This document shows, one piece after another, positions 11,631 to 24,710 of a stretch of DNA of 64,000 bases. The first letter of the stretch is position 1. The number at the start of each line of letters is the position of its first letter. A model generated the notes under the pieces. The model was not told the origin of the DNA. It saw only the letters and a list, made by a program, of their open reading frames with translations, and ran no database searches. The translations under genes were made by a program, and so were the position numbers. This DNA comes from Trichoplax adhaerens (Eukaryota > Placozoa > Uniplacotomia > Trichoplacea > Trichoplacidae), in the NCBI RefSeq assembly GCF_000150275.1, contig NW_002060943.1, forward strand, positions 11,904,878 to 11,968,877, read 5' to 3'.

Positions 11631-13137
11631 TATACTGCAAGTTTTCAAGGCTTGTTTGTCAGTATTCCATTGAGTCATTCAACAGTAGATATTATGTACA
11701 TTACGAGTAGACATTTTATTATCATATCAACTAAAAACTTATAGATGCTTGCTTTTTTTTCATTTATAACTATCACTCATTCAACCTGGAAAATAAAATC
11801 GACAAACATCTTGCAAATCATGCGAAAACAATTCCTCTCTGATTCTCGACAAAGTGGATGGTGATGACATGATTCAGTATAAGTAGACATAAATGGTGAG
11901 CAGGTAATAAATGACTCAAGTCTGAGACTTGAAATAATGCCATTCACTCCTTTGGCAGTAGTATTGTACTGTTAATCCACTCCAATAGTGTTGATCAGAT
12001 GTACTAGTCTATCTCTATGAAAGATTAATAAAGTATTTGAACTACTTTACCTGTTCAATGCACTGTAGACTATATTTATTACAGTAGTATCTAGGGTATT
12101 GAAGAGTGCCTACACCTTAGTACGCATTTATCATTGGATGATTTATATCTATTTGCATACTGTGTTGGATAGGAGCAAATTGAGTATTTGTGATTGTAGA
12201 CTTTTATAGCTTACCGACAAAGCTATCGCTGCAACGCAACCTTCATACTACGTTCAATGTGTATGCGTACTACGGTACGAGTGAAATGGAACATGCTTTA
12301 GAGCGATTGAAATAAATAAATAAAACTAAAACTAATGCTGCAATCCGGTGCCTGAGCAGTTGTCAATCTTGAATTGGACTTGTTTCAACGAACATAAATG
12401 CATGCGAGCCTACATATAGGCGTATATATTGAAGAAATCGGATTGCAAAAATTGCCATTCTGTACTTTGAAAGATATTACTATATATTAGTGATCATTCT
12501 GTTACAAAAATTGATACACAGGCGTATTCCAAGAGGATCTTGGGTAGTTGTAAATACTTCGTAGTGTACTTAGCAAATCATTTACATAGTTCTGACTACA
12601 ATTCGCTAAAAGAAATAGGTTTTGGTCATTTGAGTTCCAATAGTGTATTACACTCTGAAATATATTTAATTATAACACAAACTGATAATTATGGGCCGTA
12701 AAATTAGCATTGGTCGCAATTGAAACATTATCTTACAGAGCTAGTGTATAGCATCTCACGCTGGCTGATTGCAAAGTGATCAAATCATCCTTAGACATGT
12801 AGTATAAAATTACAAATTTAGAATGATTTTACATAACATGTAAAGGAGGTCCAAAATGATAAATATTAAATATCAGTCTGTAAGGTAGTGCTGTACAGCA
12901 AACGCAGCCGTCAATGGCTAATTTATGTGGTGCTTCCTATAGCGCAAGCTGATTGCGAATCATATAAGGTATAATGTAAAAACAACTCTATAACTTAGCA
13001 TCAGTGTTTACTTTTTTCGTAAGAAAAAATAACACTAGTACAGTATTTAGATTTTTTCATAAACGCCTCTACTGTGTTGATTTGCGTTGAGGTAATAGCA
13101 CCAATGAAAATATACAGACGACAACAAAGATTAAAGC
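11631..13137. other. Intergenic region without a recognised gene
   Basis: No supported exon, RNA gene or repeat. Ends at the 3' side of ZCRB1. Confidence 0.35.
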
Positions 13138-15195
13138 TCAATCAGTATCATCTTCATCGCTAAAATAAGAACTTGGTTTAAGCATTTTCCTTTTAGAAGA
13201 ATTTTGATGCGACTTTTCAGAACCACCCCTGGCTGCGGCCATTTCTGCAACTTTCCTCCGAGCTTCTTCTTCAGCAGTTTCTTGGATAGCATGGCTTAAT
13301 GTATAATCATCGAATTCACCCTCATCGTCTACGTTATCAACTCTACATTTCATTTTTAAAATGCCAAGGAAATCAATATTATTTTTTTACTTAATAGTTA
13401 AGTAGAGCGACACAACCGTGATGTGTCTAAAAATACAATTGGTACACTCTATACAATAAAAATTTTTCTTACTCTACATTATCATGATCAGGGCTACTAG
13501 GCATAATTTTGCGCTTTTTCTTTGGTTTCTTGGGAGGCTCCCTGGTGCCAAGAATATTCTTTGGACAAGCATAGCTTAGATGGCCAAATTCCTTTATTTC
13601 ATAGACAGAAAAAAAAAATTGAGATATATGAGTATATTCAGCAAAAGATGTAAATTAATTAATTATCAGACATTCATTGATGCAAAATTATACGGGACAT
13701 AAGAGGCGTAGTGCATATAAAAGTTATTGGGAATCGAACAGTACAATGTACTAATGGTGTTAAAGTTAGGCAGAAGTATAGCAAGTGTGTATGTGTATAT
13801 TGCATATATCTTCAGCAGGTCATTATTAAAGCTGTGTTCGCCATTATAGATCAGCTTAAGACACAACTGATTGCCTCACTACAAGATTCATCACTTATGC
13901 TATAAAAGACATAGTATTGGATACCGCATACTTTAGCACTACGTAAGATAATTAAGGTTTACGGTTTCTTCTTATCAATTACTCATGCATACTGTTAAGT
14001 ATTAAATGTTTTCTGATCATGACTTACGCCACATTCAAAACATCTAGTTTTATCCGGATAATTCTTTCTTTTAATATAATCGCTAGCCCTACCATTATCA
14101 TGAGCTATACTGCATTTGATCGTTCTTCCTATAACCTAATAAGCGGCCAATAAAACTTGGTTAAGGAAAGGGTATTAACAGTAATTTGATATCTCTCGTA
14201 ATTGATCTACTTTAAGAATAAAGAGAAATTTATGTTGCAAATTTTTATATTTACCCTTAAAAAATTAATCGGCTGATTTAACTATCCGAATTCATTAATT
14301 ATATACGTGTATAATTTTATCGTATTGCATGTAAGATAGATTTATAGTACAGTGTAGCATGTACTGGTATGTACGTTTACAATAAAGATTTGTTTCGAAC
14401 CTCGGTGTTATTAAGTGCTTCAACAGCTGCTAGGGCTGAAGGTCTTTCTAAAAATAAAATGAAGGCAACTCCCTTGCTTTCCCTAGTTTCTTTATTTTTC
14501 ATGATGGTAACTTTAACAATTTTGCCGTGCTTACAAAATAGCTGCAGAAGAGGAAGTCAAAGTAAAATGATTAGAAGATAATCCATTGGTAAGATGAATG
14601 ACCCTTAGAACAAAACAACTCTACAAGTTAGGATATATCAAGTTGATAGATGTAGGAATGCAAGAATATCATCACATTTGTACAATTTGGTACTACAACC
14701 TACCTCACTGGATATCTATGATTAAGTTAGTGGTTGTTATTCAGCAAAACTATAGCTTCAATGTTTTATGAATTATTCGTTTAGTTACCCGCACCGTTAA
14801 CTACTAGTCGGCCTCAATACGTTCTGTATACGTAAAACAGATTCTGGTATACGAGTCTAGAGGTAAATACTAACAAAATTATCGACCTACTGTAGCACAG
14901 GAGAGCGAGAAGTGATACGTAGTCAACATCTCTGTATCCAATTCGCTTCTAGCTTTCTCGATGCATATAATAATTTACAAGTGTAAAGTTGGATAACTTG
15001 TTTATCACTATACTCTATGTTGATATGGTAACGATGATACCAAATTATTTATCATTTTTACAAGTCTATAAAAACGAGTTGATAATAAGAGAAATTCACC
15101 AGTCGAAATACCTTGTGTATGTCATTATTTGTCATGCTGAATGGTAAATTAGAGACATAAACTGTCGATCTACTCGGTGCCAGACCGCCGCTCAT
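13138..15195 (-). CDS. ZCRB1: ZCRB1, U11/U12 snRNP 31 kDa protein (RRM plus CCHC knuckle)
   Basis: Five exons join in phase: 15112-15195, 14401-14541, 14028-14135, 13473-13591 and 13138-13342. They give 218 aa; human ZCRB1 is 217. The start [19 protein letters not shown] is nearly identical to the animal protein. RRM: RNP2 VYVSNL at residues 12-17 and RNP1-type KGVAFILF near residue 55. A CCHC knuckle [14 protein letters not shown] spans the junction of exons 3 and 4. A Lys-rich stretch follows ([10 protein letters not shown]), and the C-terminus is acidic, ending [15 protein letters not shown]1 is a specific component of the U11/U12 di-snRNP of the minor spliceosome, acting in the nucleus. 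It is divergent from XPO5 (958 bp between start codons), and that gene contains a candidate U12-type intron. All residues needed for both RNA-binding folds are present. Confidence 0.96.
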
Positions 15196-15479
15196 TGCTG
15201 TGTTGTTATTCCAATCGCTTTGGATCTTGCGTGTAAGAGTATACAGTAAAGTTAACGCTTATGCAGCATTACAAGTGATGAATAGCTCAATCTATACAGT
15301 AGATAGCATCAGTTTTGATACTAGCAGTTACTAATTAGCTAATAATTGGTCATCGTCCAGAAATAGTGAGTGGATGAGCTGATTTTATTCTCATTATAAG
15401 TCTAAATGTATATTATATAACTATTTATAAACATGGATGGGTTGGGGGATAAATGTTGGTTTCCTGCTGTGTGGTTCCA

Positions 15480-15672
15480 CTGACGAGTTGGTATACAATG
15501 CACTATACTGTATCGCAGTCAGTAGTAAAATTACTATTGTTCAGTATCATATAATCGTGTACAATGCGCTCGCATAGTATACCAATATACGCTACAGTAC
15601 CGTCCACTGTATTTACAGTACTATGTCCAGTCCATTACGTACTGTACACTGTACATAATACTGTAAGATATT
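15480..15672. promoter_or_regulatory. TACTGTAC-type tract in the ZCRB1/XPO5 divergent promoter region
   Basis: Between the two head-to-head start codons (15195 and 16153) lies a cluster of GTAC palindromes: CAGTACC, CAGTACTATG, CGTACTGTACACTGTAC, and flanking ACTGTA words. No coding exon overlaps it. The position suggests a shared promoter element, but that is inference. Confidence 0.45.
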
Positions 15673-16152
15673 GTAAGACAGATAGACGGACTTGCCTTCG
15701 TAACGGAAGACAGACAGCGGATTGCTAGCTCATTCGTCTTTGATGGAGATTTACGAGGAGTAACAGAATTTGTATTGGAATTATTTTAAAAGTTTAAAGT
15801 TACTCAAAGTGAAAGGAGTATAATAGCCTTTAAGCCGATATAAGAAAATTTAAATACACCGTTATTGTAGGTATAGTAGATCTGGAAAGAAATTATCCTT
15901 TGTTACTTCACTGAAAATGTTCATTGATGAATCCATCATACAATATGTATATTTGAACGACTGGTGATCTTTACGTTGTTGCATACTGGTGGATTAAGAA
16001 TTTATATCTCACTGCAAAGTGTAAAGTTAAAAAGTGATTCAAATAGATTATTAATACTTGAATTATATTAATTAACTTGTTAGCTACCAATATCTACATT
16101 TATATAAACTCGAAGAACCAAAGCACTATTAGATTTGACCTGTACTTTCATC

Positions 16153-19100
16153 ATGGATCCAATGATGTTGACTCCTGAAATTGAAGGAGAAGTTCAACAA
16201 CTTGCAATGGTAGTGGGAGAAGTCCTTAATCCAGCTACTAGTCAACAGCGACGACATGAATTGTATATGGTAGGTATAAATATTACGAATCAATTTTCTT
16301 CAAACGTATTCATAGTTTACTATCGCTGCATAATACTGTATGTACCTGCAGTTTAAACTGCAGCTTTGATACAGAATTACATGTATGAATTACCTGAGGT
16401 TAGACCTGAGAAAGTTTCGGTGCGGTTCAAACCGTTATGATCTATAGCTGAGGTAGCTCAACGTGCACGTTCTCATACCCGCTACGTATGCAATAAGCTC
16501 AGGATAACGTGGATAGCTACGTATACTTATGCTTCATCATCATCGAAGGCAATGGAAGCCTTACGTGCATGTTTTCGTAGACGTCTATTACGTCCAAATT
16601 CATACATGTATACAATGATTATTTTAAGCTTCTTATTTCAAGTATTCTAAATTACTTCGCACCTGATAGTGTGTTAAACCTTATGAATTATCATACGAGT
16701 ATACTGTATTAGACAGTGGAGATACTAAAAAATTTTTGAGGGTCTTTAGTGTACGGTCGGTGTACATTGCTCTGGTGGATTGTAATCCTAAAAAATAATA
16801 TTTAGCACACGATCTGCTGTGGATGCTTTCAATCCTATAATTAATAGTATATAATTTAATACCTCATTTTAATTTTTGTATTTTATAGATTTGTGAAGAT
16901 ATTAAGGAGAAGTCTACGAATTGTCCAAGATTAGGTTTGGCACTTAGCCAGCAAAATTATCCATCTCTCACTCGTCACTTTGGATTACAATTGCTAACAC
17001 ATTGTGTCAGGTGCGTACAGATCTCCTAATTTAGCTTAAATAGAATTAATACGATTTACACTGAAATGGCTACCTATTCAATAAATATACCTAGAGTATA
17101 CGCCTATGCTTTTTATGTAGCTAGTACAACAAGATCATTTGCAAATTGAAATCGATCACACTCTTGATAGCAGGTTTAGAATGTGTAACTTGTACAACTA
17201 GTATGACAAATTATACTAATTTTCTTACCATCTACTTTGATTTTAAATGTAGCAAATATACTACGTGTTTCTCTTGCTTATTAATACAATAAATAGCAGT
17301 ATAGTAGAGTTTTTTATTAAGTACTAAACCTGTGCTTCTAAAAATCTATGATAAACAGGTTGTTTTTGATCTATATTCTGCAGACTATAGAGTCAGGAAA
17401 GGATGCTTTGCATAATGTAGTCATTCGTTTTAATATATATTTATTGTGCTAACTGTAATAGTACTCTGCTTTGCCCAATATACCCGTATCGTATTGCATT
17501 ATGGCATATATCAGTAGGCAGTAATGTCATTAATCACTCATTATAGCGTACTGTAAATGTAAGTGTAGGCTGTTTAAGGATACCACATACATTGTAGTGT
17601 TTTACTGATCGTTACATAAACAAAGTTAGGACTTGGATAGCCAATAGAGATACTGTCAGCTCTATATATGAAATTCTTACCTGGCTATGTATATTTAGAT
17701 TCCGCTGGCAAAATAAAATCAGTAATGATGAAAAGGCCGGGATTAAGAATCGATCAATAGAGTTAATACAGGTGTGTAGCTCAATTTTTGTAATTGCAAT
17801 AACCTTAGTTACAGATGATTTATATAGTTTTTTAAGGTATACTATGTCATAGTTTCGTACTTTGTCAATCTGACTGATAACTTTGTTTTAAGGAAATTAA
17901 GCCAGGTGTAATGGAAGAGATTTACATTGTGGACAGTATAAGCCGATTGTTGGTCGAGCTGATGAAAAGAGAGTGGCCTCAACATTGGCCGGACTTGATG
18001 AATCGACTTCTAGATTTATGTAATATGGGGGTAAGTGTATTGACTTGACATTACTAATTTTGATAATAATACATGTATGACTATGATATAATTGATAGCA
18101 TAATCCATATAAACAACCCCAACAAATAATGTTTATGAACTGTGTGTAATAATTTTATTTGGGCCCTTTTTTATTTGATTCGATTAATGCTTACTATTTG
18201 CTAACATGTGCTATTTCTATTTCTTGCGATATCTGATAAATATAGCCTAGTCAGGTAGAAGTTACGCTATTAATATTATTAAGATTGGCGGAAGATATTA
18301 TAATTGGCCAGGATACTGCTTTATTGCATCAAAGCTGTACAGTAATGAAACAAGCGTTATGGCCACATTTGTTCTCTATATTCGGTTTATTTTCTGCAAC
18401 ATTAAATGAATGCATTAAATCAGTAAATACGCAGGCAAGTTAATCGTATACGATTTTTTATTCAATAATTGCAAATCATGCATTATTTTGGTCACAGTTG
18501 AAGAAAGCGCTGTCGATAATCGTTGTTATCTCATAATAGAATATAATTAACACGAATCGTCTCGCTAACTCCACGTTAATGGCTATGACCGGTTACTTGG
18601 ATTGGGTCAATCATTCATACGTCAAAGGAAATGATTATGAACTTTTAAAGCTTCTGCTAATCCTGCTAGCAAATGAAAATCTTAAAATTGCAGCTTCTGA
18701 GTGCTTATTACAAGTAACTGGGAGAAAAAGCGAATCGGTACGTTTAACAACTGCAATTGAAAAAGAAATTAATCATAAGATTCATAAAAATTAATTCCTT
18801 TTGTAGTCGGAAAATTATGCTTCCCTAGTGGAATTTTTTCTATATGATTCTTGCTTGGATACTCTTTGTTCAGCAGCTAAGTATGATACAACGAATGAAA
18901 TTATAAAACTGTTAATACACTTATCTTTACCACAGTAAAAATTCACACCAGTAACATTTGGTAAGACTTAATACTTAATAATTCATTCAGAGAAGCGGCA
19001 GAAGTCAGTGAAACAGACTTGGAAAACTTTAATTATTTCAGGCGCCTATGTCAGATAATTACTAATATTGGATCTGTACTAATTACCCTTGCGTGGGTAA

Positions 19101-22100
19101 CGAGCATAAATTGCCTGGCTATTTTTATTCTCATTTACCCTATTAATTATTTGTACATGTATTTATATTATATTTTTAAAATTACTTCTTCAGGAAAATT
19201 GTCAATATCAGCCATCCACTAATCTTAAGAAGTACCTGAATATTATTTTAGCTTTGACAAATCATCCTTGTCAAACTGTCTCAGCAATTGCCCAACCTTT
19301 ATGGATATCATTTATGAGCTCTGAACATATAAGAAAGAATGATGTACTTCGTGAGATTATTCCTGGCGTTTTATCCAATATACATTGCCGACTTATAAAA
19401 GTAATTCATTTCAATCGATTCTGAACTGTATCATCCTCATAGCCTACTCAATAGCTATTGTTAACTTTAGGTGAATGATTTAAACTCTGCACAAATTCCT
19501 GGAATTGAATACTTGCGTATGGAATTCTCATGCAACCGAGATTACTATTCTTTTATGTCTCGTACGTCTTTATGATGTTCTATTCTCTTAATTGATATTA
19601 ACTTCCAACTGGAAATCTAAAAGACTTTGTTACATTCTTATTCGTAGAGTATAAATCATCTGAAATTACGATCATCAAACTGGCCACTAAGCTACTTCCA
19701 GAGGCTGCGTTCAAGAAAGGAATAGAATGGCTAGATAGCATTATTTATCAGTCAAATGAAGATGATGGTACTTTGGTGATCGTAGTTTCACAAAGCTCGA
19801 TTTTATTACTAATCATAGCAATTTAAATTTTAGGAAGCCATTCTTACACCGTCGACTCTACGCTATATATTCAGTGGGAAGCTGTCGCATGCTATTTAGA
19901 AAAGATGATAGGGATTCTTTTTGTCGCGGATAGCAGTACGAAGGTAAATTAGCTTCAAGTTTACGTGAAAGAAGTTATCAAGAAGTAGTTTTTAATCTAA
20001 AAAATTTTTCATTTTATTTAGCCTTCAATAGCTATGTGTAACGAAATGATTTCGGTATTGCTAAGGTGTAAAATAAAGGTAACGTATTCTGAAGCTTTGA
20101 CAGTTAACTTGATGCATACTCGATTTCATTAATTACGTCATACGTTCTGCAATCAACAGGATCCAGTACTGCTAACTGCCCAGCTTTCTTGTCTTAATGC
20201 CTTCTTTCCGTGCCTAGTTTTCTCTCAAAGTACTCTAGGTGGAATGTTGCAATTGGTACTTATTAGTTCATAGTTACGATTGTTTTGACATATTCTAAAT
20301 CACATCGTTTCGAGATGTTGTAAAATTGCAATACTACAGTATACCATGCCATATTGCATATACGTATATATATATAAGAATATATCAGATTTTACCTTCA
20401 AAAGAAATAATTTCTAACTTATGTTCGTATTTTTTGCTAATGTCAAGATATTTGACGTTGCTAGCAGATCCTTTGAAGCCCAAGAAGTTAGTAATACACG
20501 ATCTTAAAAAATTAGAATTAATCTTAAATGAATTATTACTGACTAAGCGTTCTATAACATTTAATAAATTAAGAAACAAGCGGCTAGAAATGAAAATTGG
20601 GTTGCTGTTCGCAGAAAAGCTACGGGACTTCTAGTAAAATTATCGAAACAATATCCTCAATTCTTATTGGTCAGTAAATGGCTGACGTTTTAATAGAAAT
20701 AACTAATACTATGCATGTAGTTATTTCATTTATCAAATTACAATTATATTAATTACTTATTATTTTCGAGTAGCCGTTATATGATGATTTAGTAACCGCA
20801 ATTAAACCCTTACTAAATCGGGAGCTGTCAATACTACGAGTTACTGACTATTGTAATTTGATCGAATCATTATTATTACTGAGGTTAGAATCTATTACAA
20901 AGATTTCAAATTATTATTTAGGAGTGTGGGTAATTATAGGCCTAATTAAGTAAATTTCTTGCAAATATCTCTTTATTCTAGTAATATTTTTTACAATTTC
21001 GACCGCCACTGTTTCCTAATCCACGATTTACTAACTTCTGTTCGAACTGTTTGGTTGTCTACTGAAATTAGAACGTAAGTATTGGAATAAAGTCTCTTGT
21101 TCTAGATTAAAATCTCTTTTATATGAAGATATTATTCCGCAATCTTAGCAAAAAGATCCTTTATCAATCAGGTATAAATTCACAGCTAAAAACTTTATTT
21201 TAAACTTTACTCTATATTAGTGGTTTTTCAACGCCGAGTGCTTTTTTGAATTACATTGGCTTCGATTCACCAGATACAACTCGTACGTAACTTATTTTTA
21301 AATTCTGAGAAGTCAAGCTATGAAGTTACTTACCTTTAGCGATATTGTTGCACTTTATGTAGAGTATGTTATAAAATATTAATGTATAGCGTATGCGGCT
21401 GTTATGATAAAGATCTTATAATATTCGTCGTATTGTAGACGTTCAAACAGAGTGTTTAAAAAATCGTTTGAAGGTGAGGTTTTGTATACAGCATAAGATT
21501 TAACGATTGTAGCCTTGCGGATATTGATACTAGCAATTTAAGAATACCCTATCAATAAATTACATATGTCACCGAAATATTTCAAAATGTTACTGTATTT
21601 TTTCTAAATTATTGATTGCGTTGCCAACGATGTTTTAAATATTTTTGTTATCAATAGATTAATTATTGTTTGAGTATCATTTTAACAACTTTGAAAGCCG
21701 TTGAGATACCATCTCCAATGACTGTGAGTAACTACTTCGGTATATTCGTACTATCTGATCGGAAAATCTTGAAATGATATCTTTCATTAAAAAATAGTCT
21801 GAAGCTGCTACTCAATACATTCATGGCAATTTTGAAGATGGTTCACCAAGATACCGTTTACCGCATGCGGAATCGATTTATCCGCTTCTGGATAACATTA
21901 TGGTTTTGACAAGGTTATTATTAAAAATATGCTTATACATTTATTGACCGTGTATTAAAGACGATATATTGCCTTTAACAAACTTATTATTATCTAGGTT
22001 GTTAAATTCATTATACGATGATAACGTACAAAAGAAATCCCAGTCCTTTAATTTATCCTATATCGATCTTCGGCTTTGTGAGAAAATTCAGTTATTAGGT

Positions 22101-24710
22101 TAATTTATTTCACAGACTTTCATCTTATTTGATTTCTTATTCCTAAAAGGTTAAGATTCAGTAATGCGCTCTAAATTATCTGCAGGTATCCATTCTCCAC
22201 CGCTAGACAACGAAGAGTTGCTCCCGATTGATCCAAAATTAATCAATTCCAAAAGTGCAGCGCAAAATTTTTTTTTTCGAATATATGAAAATTGGTAAGA
22301 ATGAAATTGCGAGAAATGTAAACTTAGCCTTGATCTTAATTTTCTGCGTCTTAAAATACAACTATATCTTGAAATGTAAAGTATTCTAAAACGAGTATTC
22401 TCACTGTATCACGATATTCTTTTTTAAAATGTCAGCTATAACATCCTGGGTTGCCTAGGTAAGAGTTTACCGGACAGTTTTTATGAGAGACTTTCAGGAA
22501 TAATTGAAGATTTTACCGAAGCAACTTTTCCGTTTGGAGAAGTGATTCCTTTATTTCGATTACAAACTATTTTTCATATCCTTATTAGATTCTAATTCTT
22601 GATCTTAAAAAATTAGTTTTAAAAAAATGACGTTGCAATGGTTAGTTTTTCTAAGCTATTTTACGTAGCTTTTTGAAACCATTTATTCAAGCTTGCAATC
22701 AACGCTATTATCAACCAGTTCTGATACCATTTCTACGAATAACAATAACGAAGGCATACCAGGTTCCACTTTCGTCTAGTTAATTAATTATTTTAACTTT
22801 ATTATAAATATTGTTGGTCTTTCATTCCTTCCTTGTAAATAGAATTAATCTTTAAAATTTTTACCTGTTATACCCTACAACTGCTATTCTAAATGAAAAT
22901 TTATAGCGTAGAATACAGTATACGAAATTCGTAATACGATTTTGTGTCATGTTGATTGACGGTAAACAAAATTACTGGGCTCACTTTTAATAATTCATCA
23001 TATAACGCTCTTTATGTTTTTAGCGTTTATCGAAAGAATGGGAACGACATATAGGCTGCCAATATGAGGAGTATGTAATAGTCATTCTTTTGCGTAATTT
23101 AATGTAAATTTTCGATATTCAATAACATTGAGAGTCAGAATTTACATTGTTGTTGCAGTTCAAGATTAATTCCAATCATAACGGTATCTTTACAGTATTA
23201 TACATGTTAGCGAACAAGAAGATCAAGTTGAAATTGACAATCCTCTAAATGAAGAGATCCTTAAAAATAATTTACTTCATAGTGCTAGCAAGGAATTTGC
23301 AGAATTTTTAGGTAAGCTTATTATTTCTATATTTTAAATTGGTTATACGCTAATAAAATCTGGAATTACCTTTTTCAAACATTTTCAGGAATGTGCTTAA
23401 CTTGCAACGGAAGCAATTCAACAACTGGTGAAAGTGAAGGTTGCACATTAATTCATAACTATTTATTTAGTTTAAGTGTTTTAGATGTTTTACAACTACT
23501 ATAGTCAACTTTGTTGCATCTTCGTGAAAAGGAAAAGCTGAGCTATCAAAAGATACCAATAATCTTGGGCAACTGGGCTTACTTATGCTGCAAGATAAGG
23601 TCTGTTCAGTTTTTTTGAAAAGATGTCATACAAGAATATCAAAGTACTGTGCTATCGCTGCCCTAGTATGCTGTTATTACTGCATCTATTTACTGAACGT
23701 ATTCATTATTCCGAGTGTAGTATTTACGAATTACTGTTTTCCTTTTGTACTGCATTAGGATATGTATTTTTTAATCACTGCAAGCCTTTTTAGTAGTTTA
23801 CGATGGAAGAGTGCAGCATACTGTAATAGGGCTTTGGATAGATGCAATCTCGTACTTGAATCGGTATGATAGCTGTTGCATTCGATTAATTATCTAACTT
23901 TAACAAGTAATTTGAGGTGGTATTATTTATCGCTGATTAGGTATTGGTATCGCAATTCAGTAACGAAGGCCTAGTACAGAGCGTTTTTTCGATGTTGTTA
24001 ATGGTATCGTAAATACAGCAAAGTAATAAAGTAACATTGAGAAATGTAAATTTATTATATCGTCATATTTCTTTGCAGGGATTACAAATTCATGGGTCTA
24101 ATAATAACGCGAGGCAATCGCTTATCCACTTGAGCGCTAGATTATACGAACTAGGGGTATTTTTGATATCTTTCGTTTCATTTTTATGTTATAAAATTAC
24201 GATATAATAATATTACAAACAGCTGTGGTTAATGTTTTCATTTACAACTATTCTAGAGAAATAGGTATCCATCATTGAAAAATTTACTTTTAAAGATACC
24301 TGGAAACTCCGTAGAGAGTATTGAGGTTGGAATTCTTCGATTAGTATTAGATAGTTAATATTAATCAATTAAAAACATAAATTTTATTTTAGCATTTTGA
24401 TACGATATTGCCAACTATATCGGAAAGAAAGAAGAAGGATAAAATCTTCAAGGAACTGGTTAATAATGTTATCGGGGTATGCTACGTATATGTCGATATT
24501 CTGACTTTGATATTTCTTTCATGTATGGTGTAGTTTAACTATTCATCATTGGTTGAATTTTAGAAAGATATCAGCGATCTATTTAAGCGAGAATTTATTT
24601 CGACTGAATACATGCTACCACCACAGCAACGAAAGACTAAAAAAGTGGATAGCGGTGACGTCTTGGATTCAGATAGTTCTAATAATATTTTACTCAGCCT
24701 ATTTTCTTAG
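16153..24710 (+). CDS. XPO5: Exportin-5, 36 exons, 1209 aa
   Basis: Exon ends: 16153-16269, 16889-17010, 17699-17771, 17893-18030, 18246-18434, 18540-18737, 18807-18934, 18991-19096, 19194-19400, 19471-19561, 19648-19767, 19834-19943, 20022-20078, 20160-20255, 20448-20486, 20574-20669, 20774-20883, 20982-21074, 21221-21282, 21439-21473, 21658-21723, 21798-21913, 21998-22098, 22186-22294, 22436-22575, 22665-22762, 23024-23070, 23211-23311, 23389-23439, 23532-23599, 23759-23863, 23941-24003, 24079-24156, 24257-24325, 24393-24476, 24564-24710. All phases agree; human XPO5 is 1204 aa. Landmarks: RHFGLQLLTHCV, MKREWPQHWPDLM (exportin N-terminal domain), VQSVFSMLLM/GLQIHG, and C-terminal KDISDLFKREF. 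It is a HEAT-repeat karyopherin that carries structured RNA (pre-microRNA, tRNA) out of the nucleus with Ran-GTP. Oddities are a GC-AG intron and an AT-AC intron. The smallest exons are 35 and 39 nt. It is divergent from ZCRB1. Confidence 0.95.
18435..18539 (+). other. GC-AG intron in XPO5
   Basis: Exon 5 ends ACGCAG and the intron starts GCAAGT rather than GT. It ends ATAATAG before the codon AAT. No GT donor in the vicinity keeps the frame. The exon joins VNTQ to NIINTNRLANSTLMAMTGYLDW in phase 0, in line with exportin-5. GC donors of the form AG/GCAAGT are a known minor class of U2-type introns. Confidence 0.85.
22576..22664 (+). other. AT-AC (U12-type) intron in XPO5
   Basis: The 89-bp intron begins ATATCCTT, the U12 5' splice-site consensus, and ends TTTTAC. 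A branch-like TTTTTCTAAG lies 9-19 bp before the end. Splicing here joins LQTIF to RSFLKPFIQ, colinear with the exportin-5 segment LRPMLRVFVKPLVL known from vertebrates. No GT-AG alternative keeps the frame: using the AG four bases further (22667-22668) gives an immediate stop. Upstream exon 22436-22575 ends in phase 1 and downstream exon 22665-22762 starts with the two remaining bases. Confidence 0.88.

Noticed and set aside
16421-16436. tRNA-like T-loop word (GGTTCAAACC)
   Set aside because: No acceptor stem, D-arm or anticodon arm can be drawn around it; it is a local palindrome in XPO5 intron 1.
21143-21170. Possible 23-nt microexon in XPO5 between exons 18 and 19
   Set aside because: It has acceptor and donor signals but puts exon 19 out of frame; the direct join reproduces the family length exactly.
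22453-22466. Possible donor (CCTAG/GTAAGAG) inside XPO5 exon 25
   Set aside because: Using it would delete conserved exportin-5 sequence after YNILG; the continuous exon aligns well with the family.
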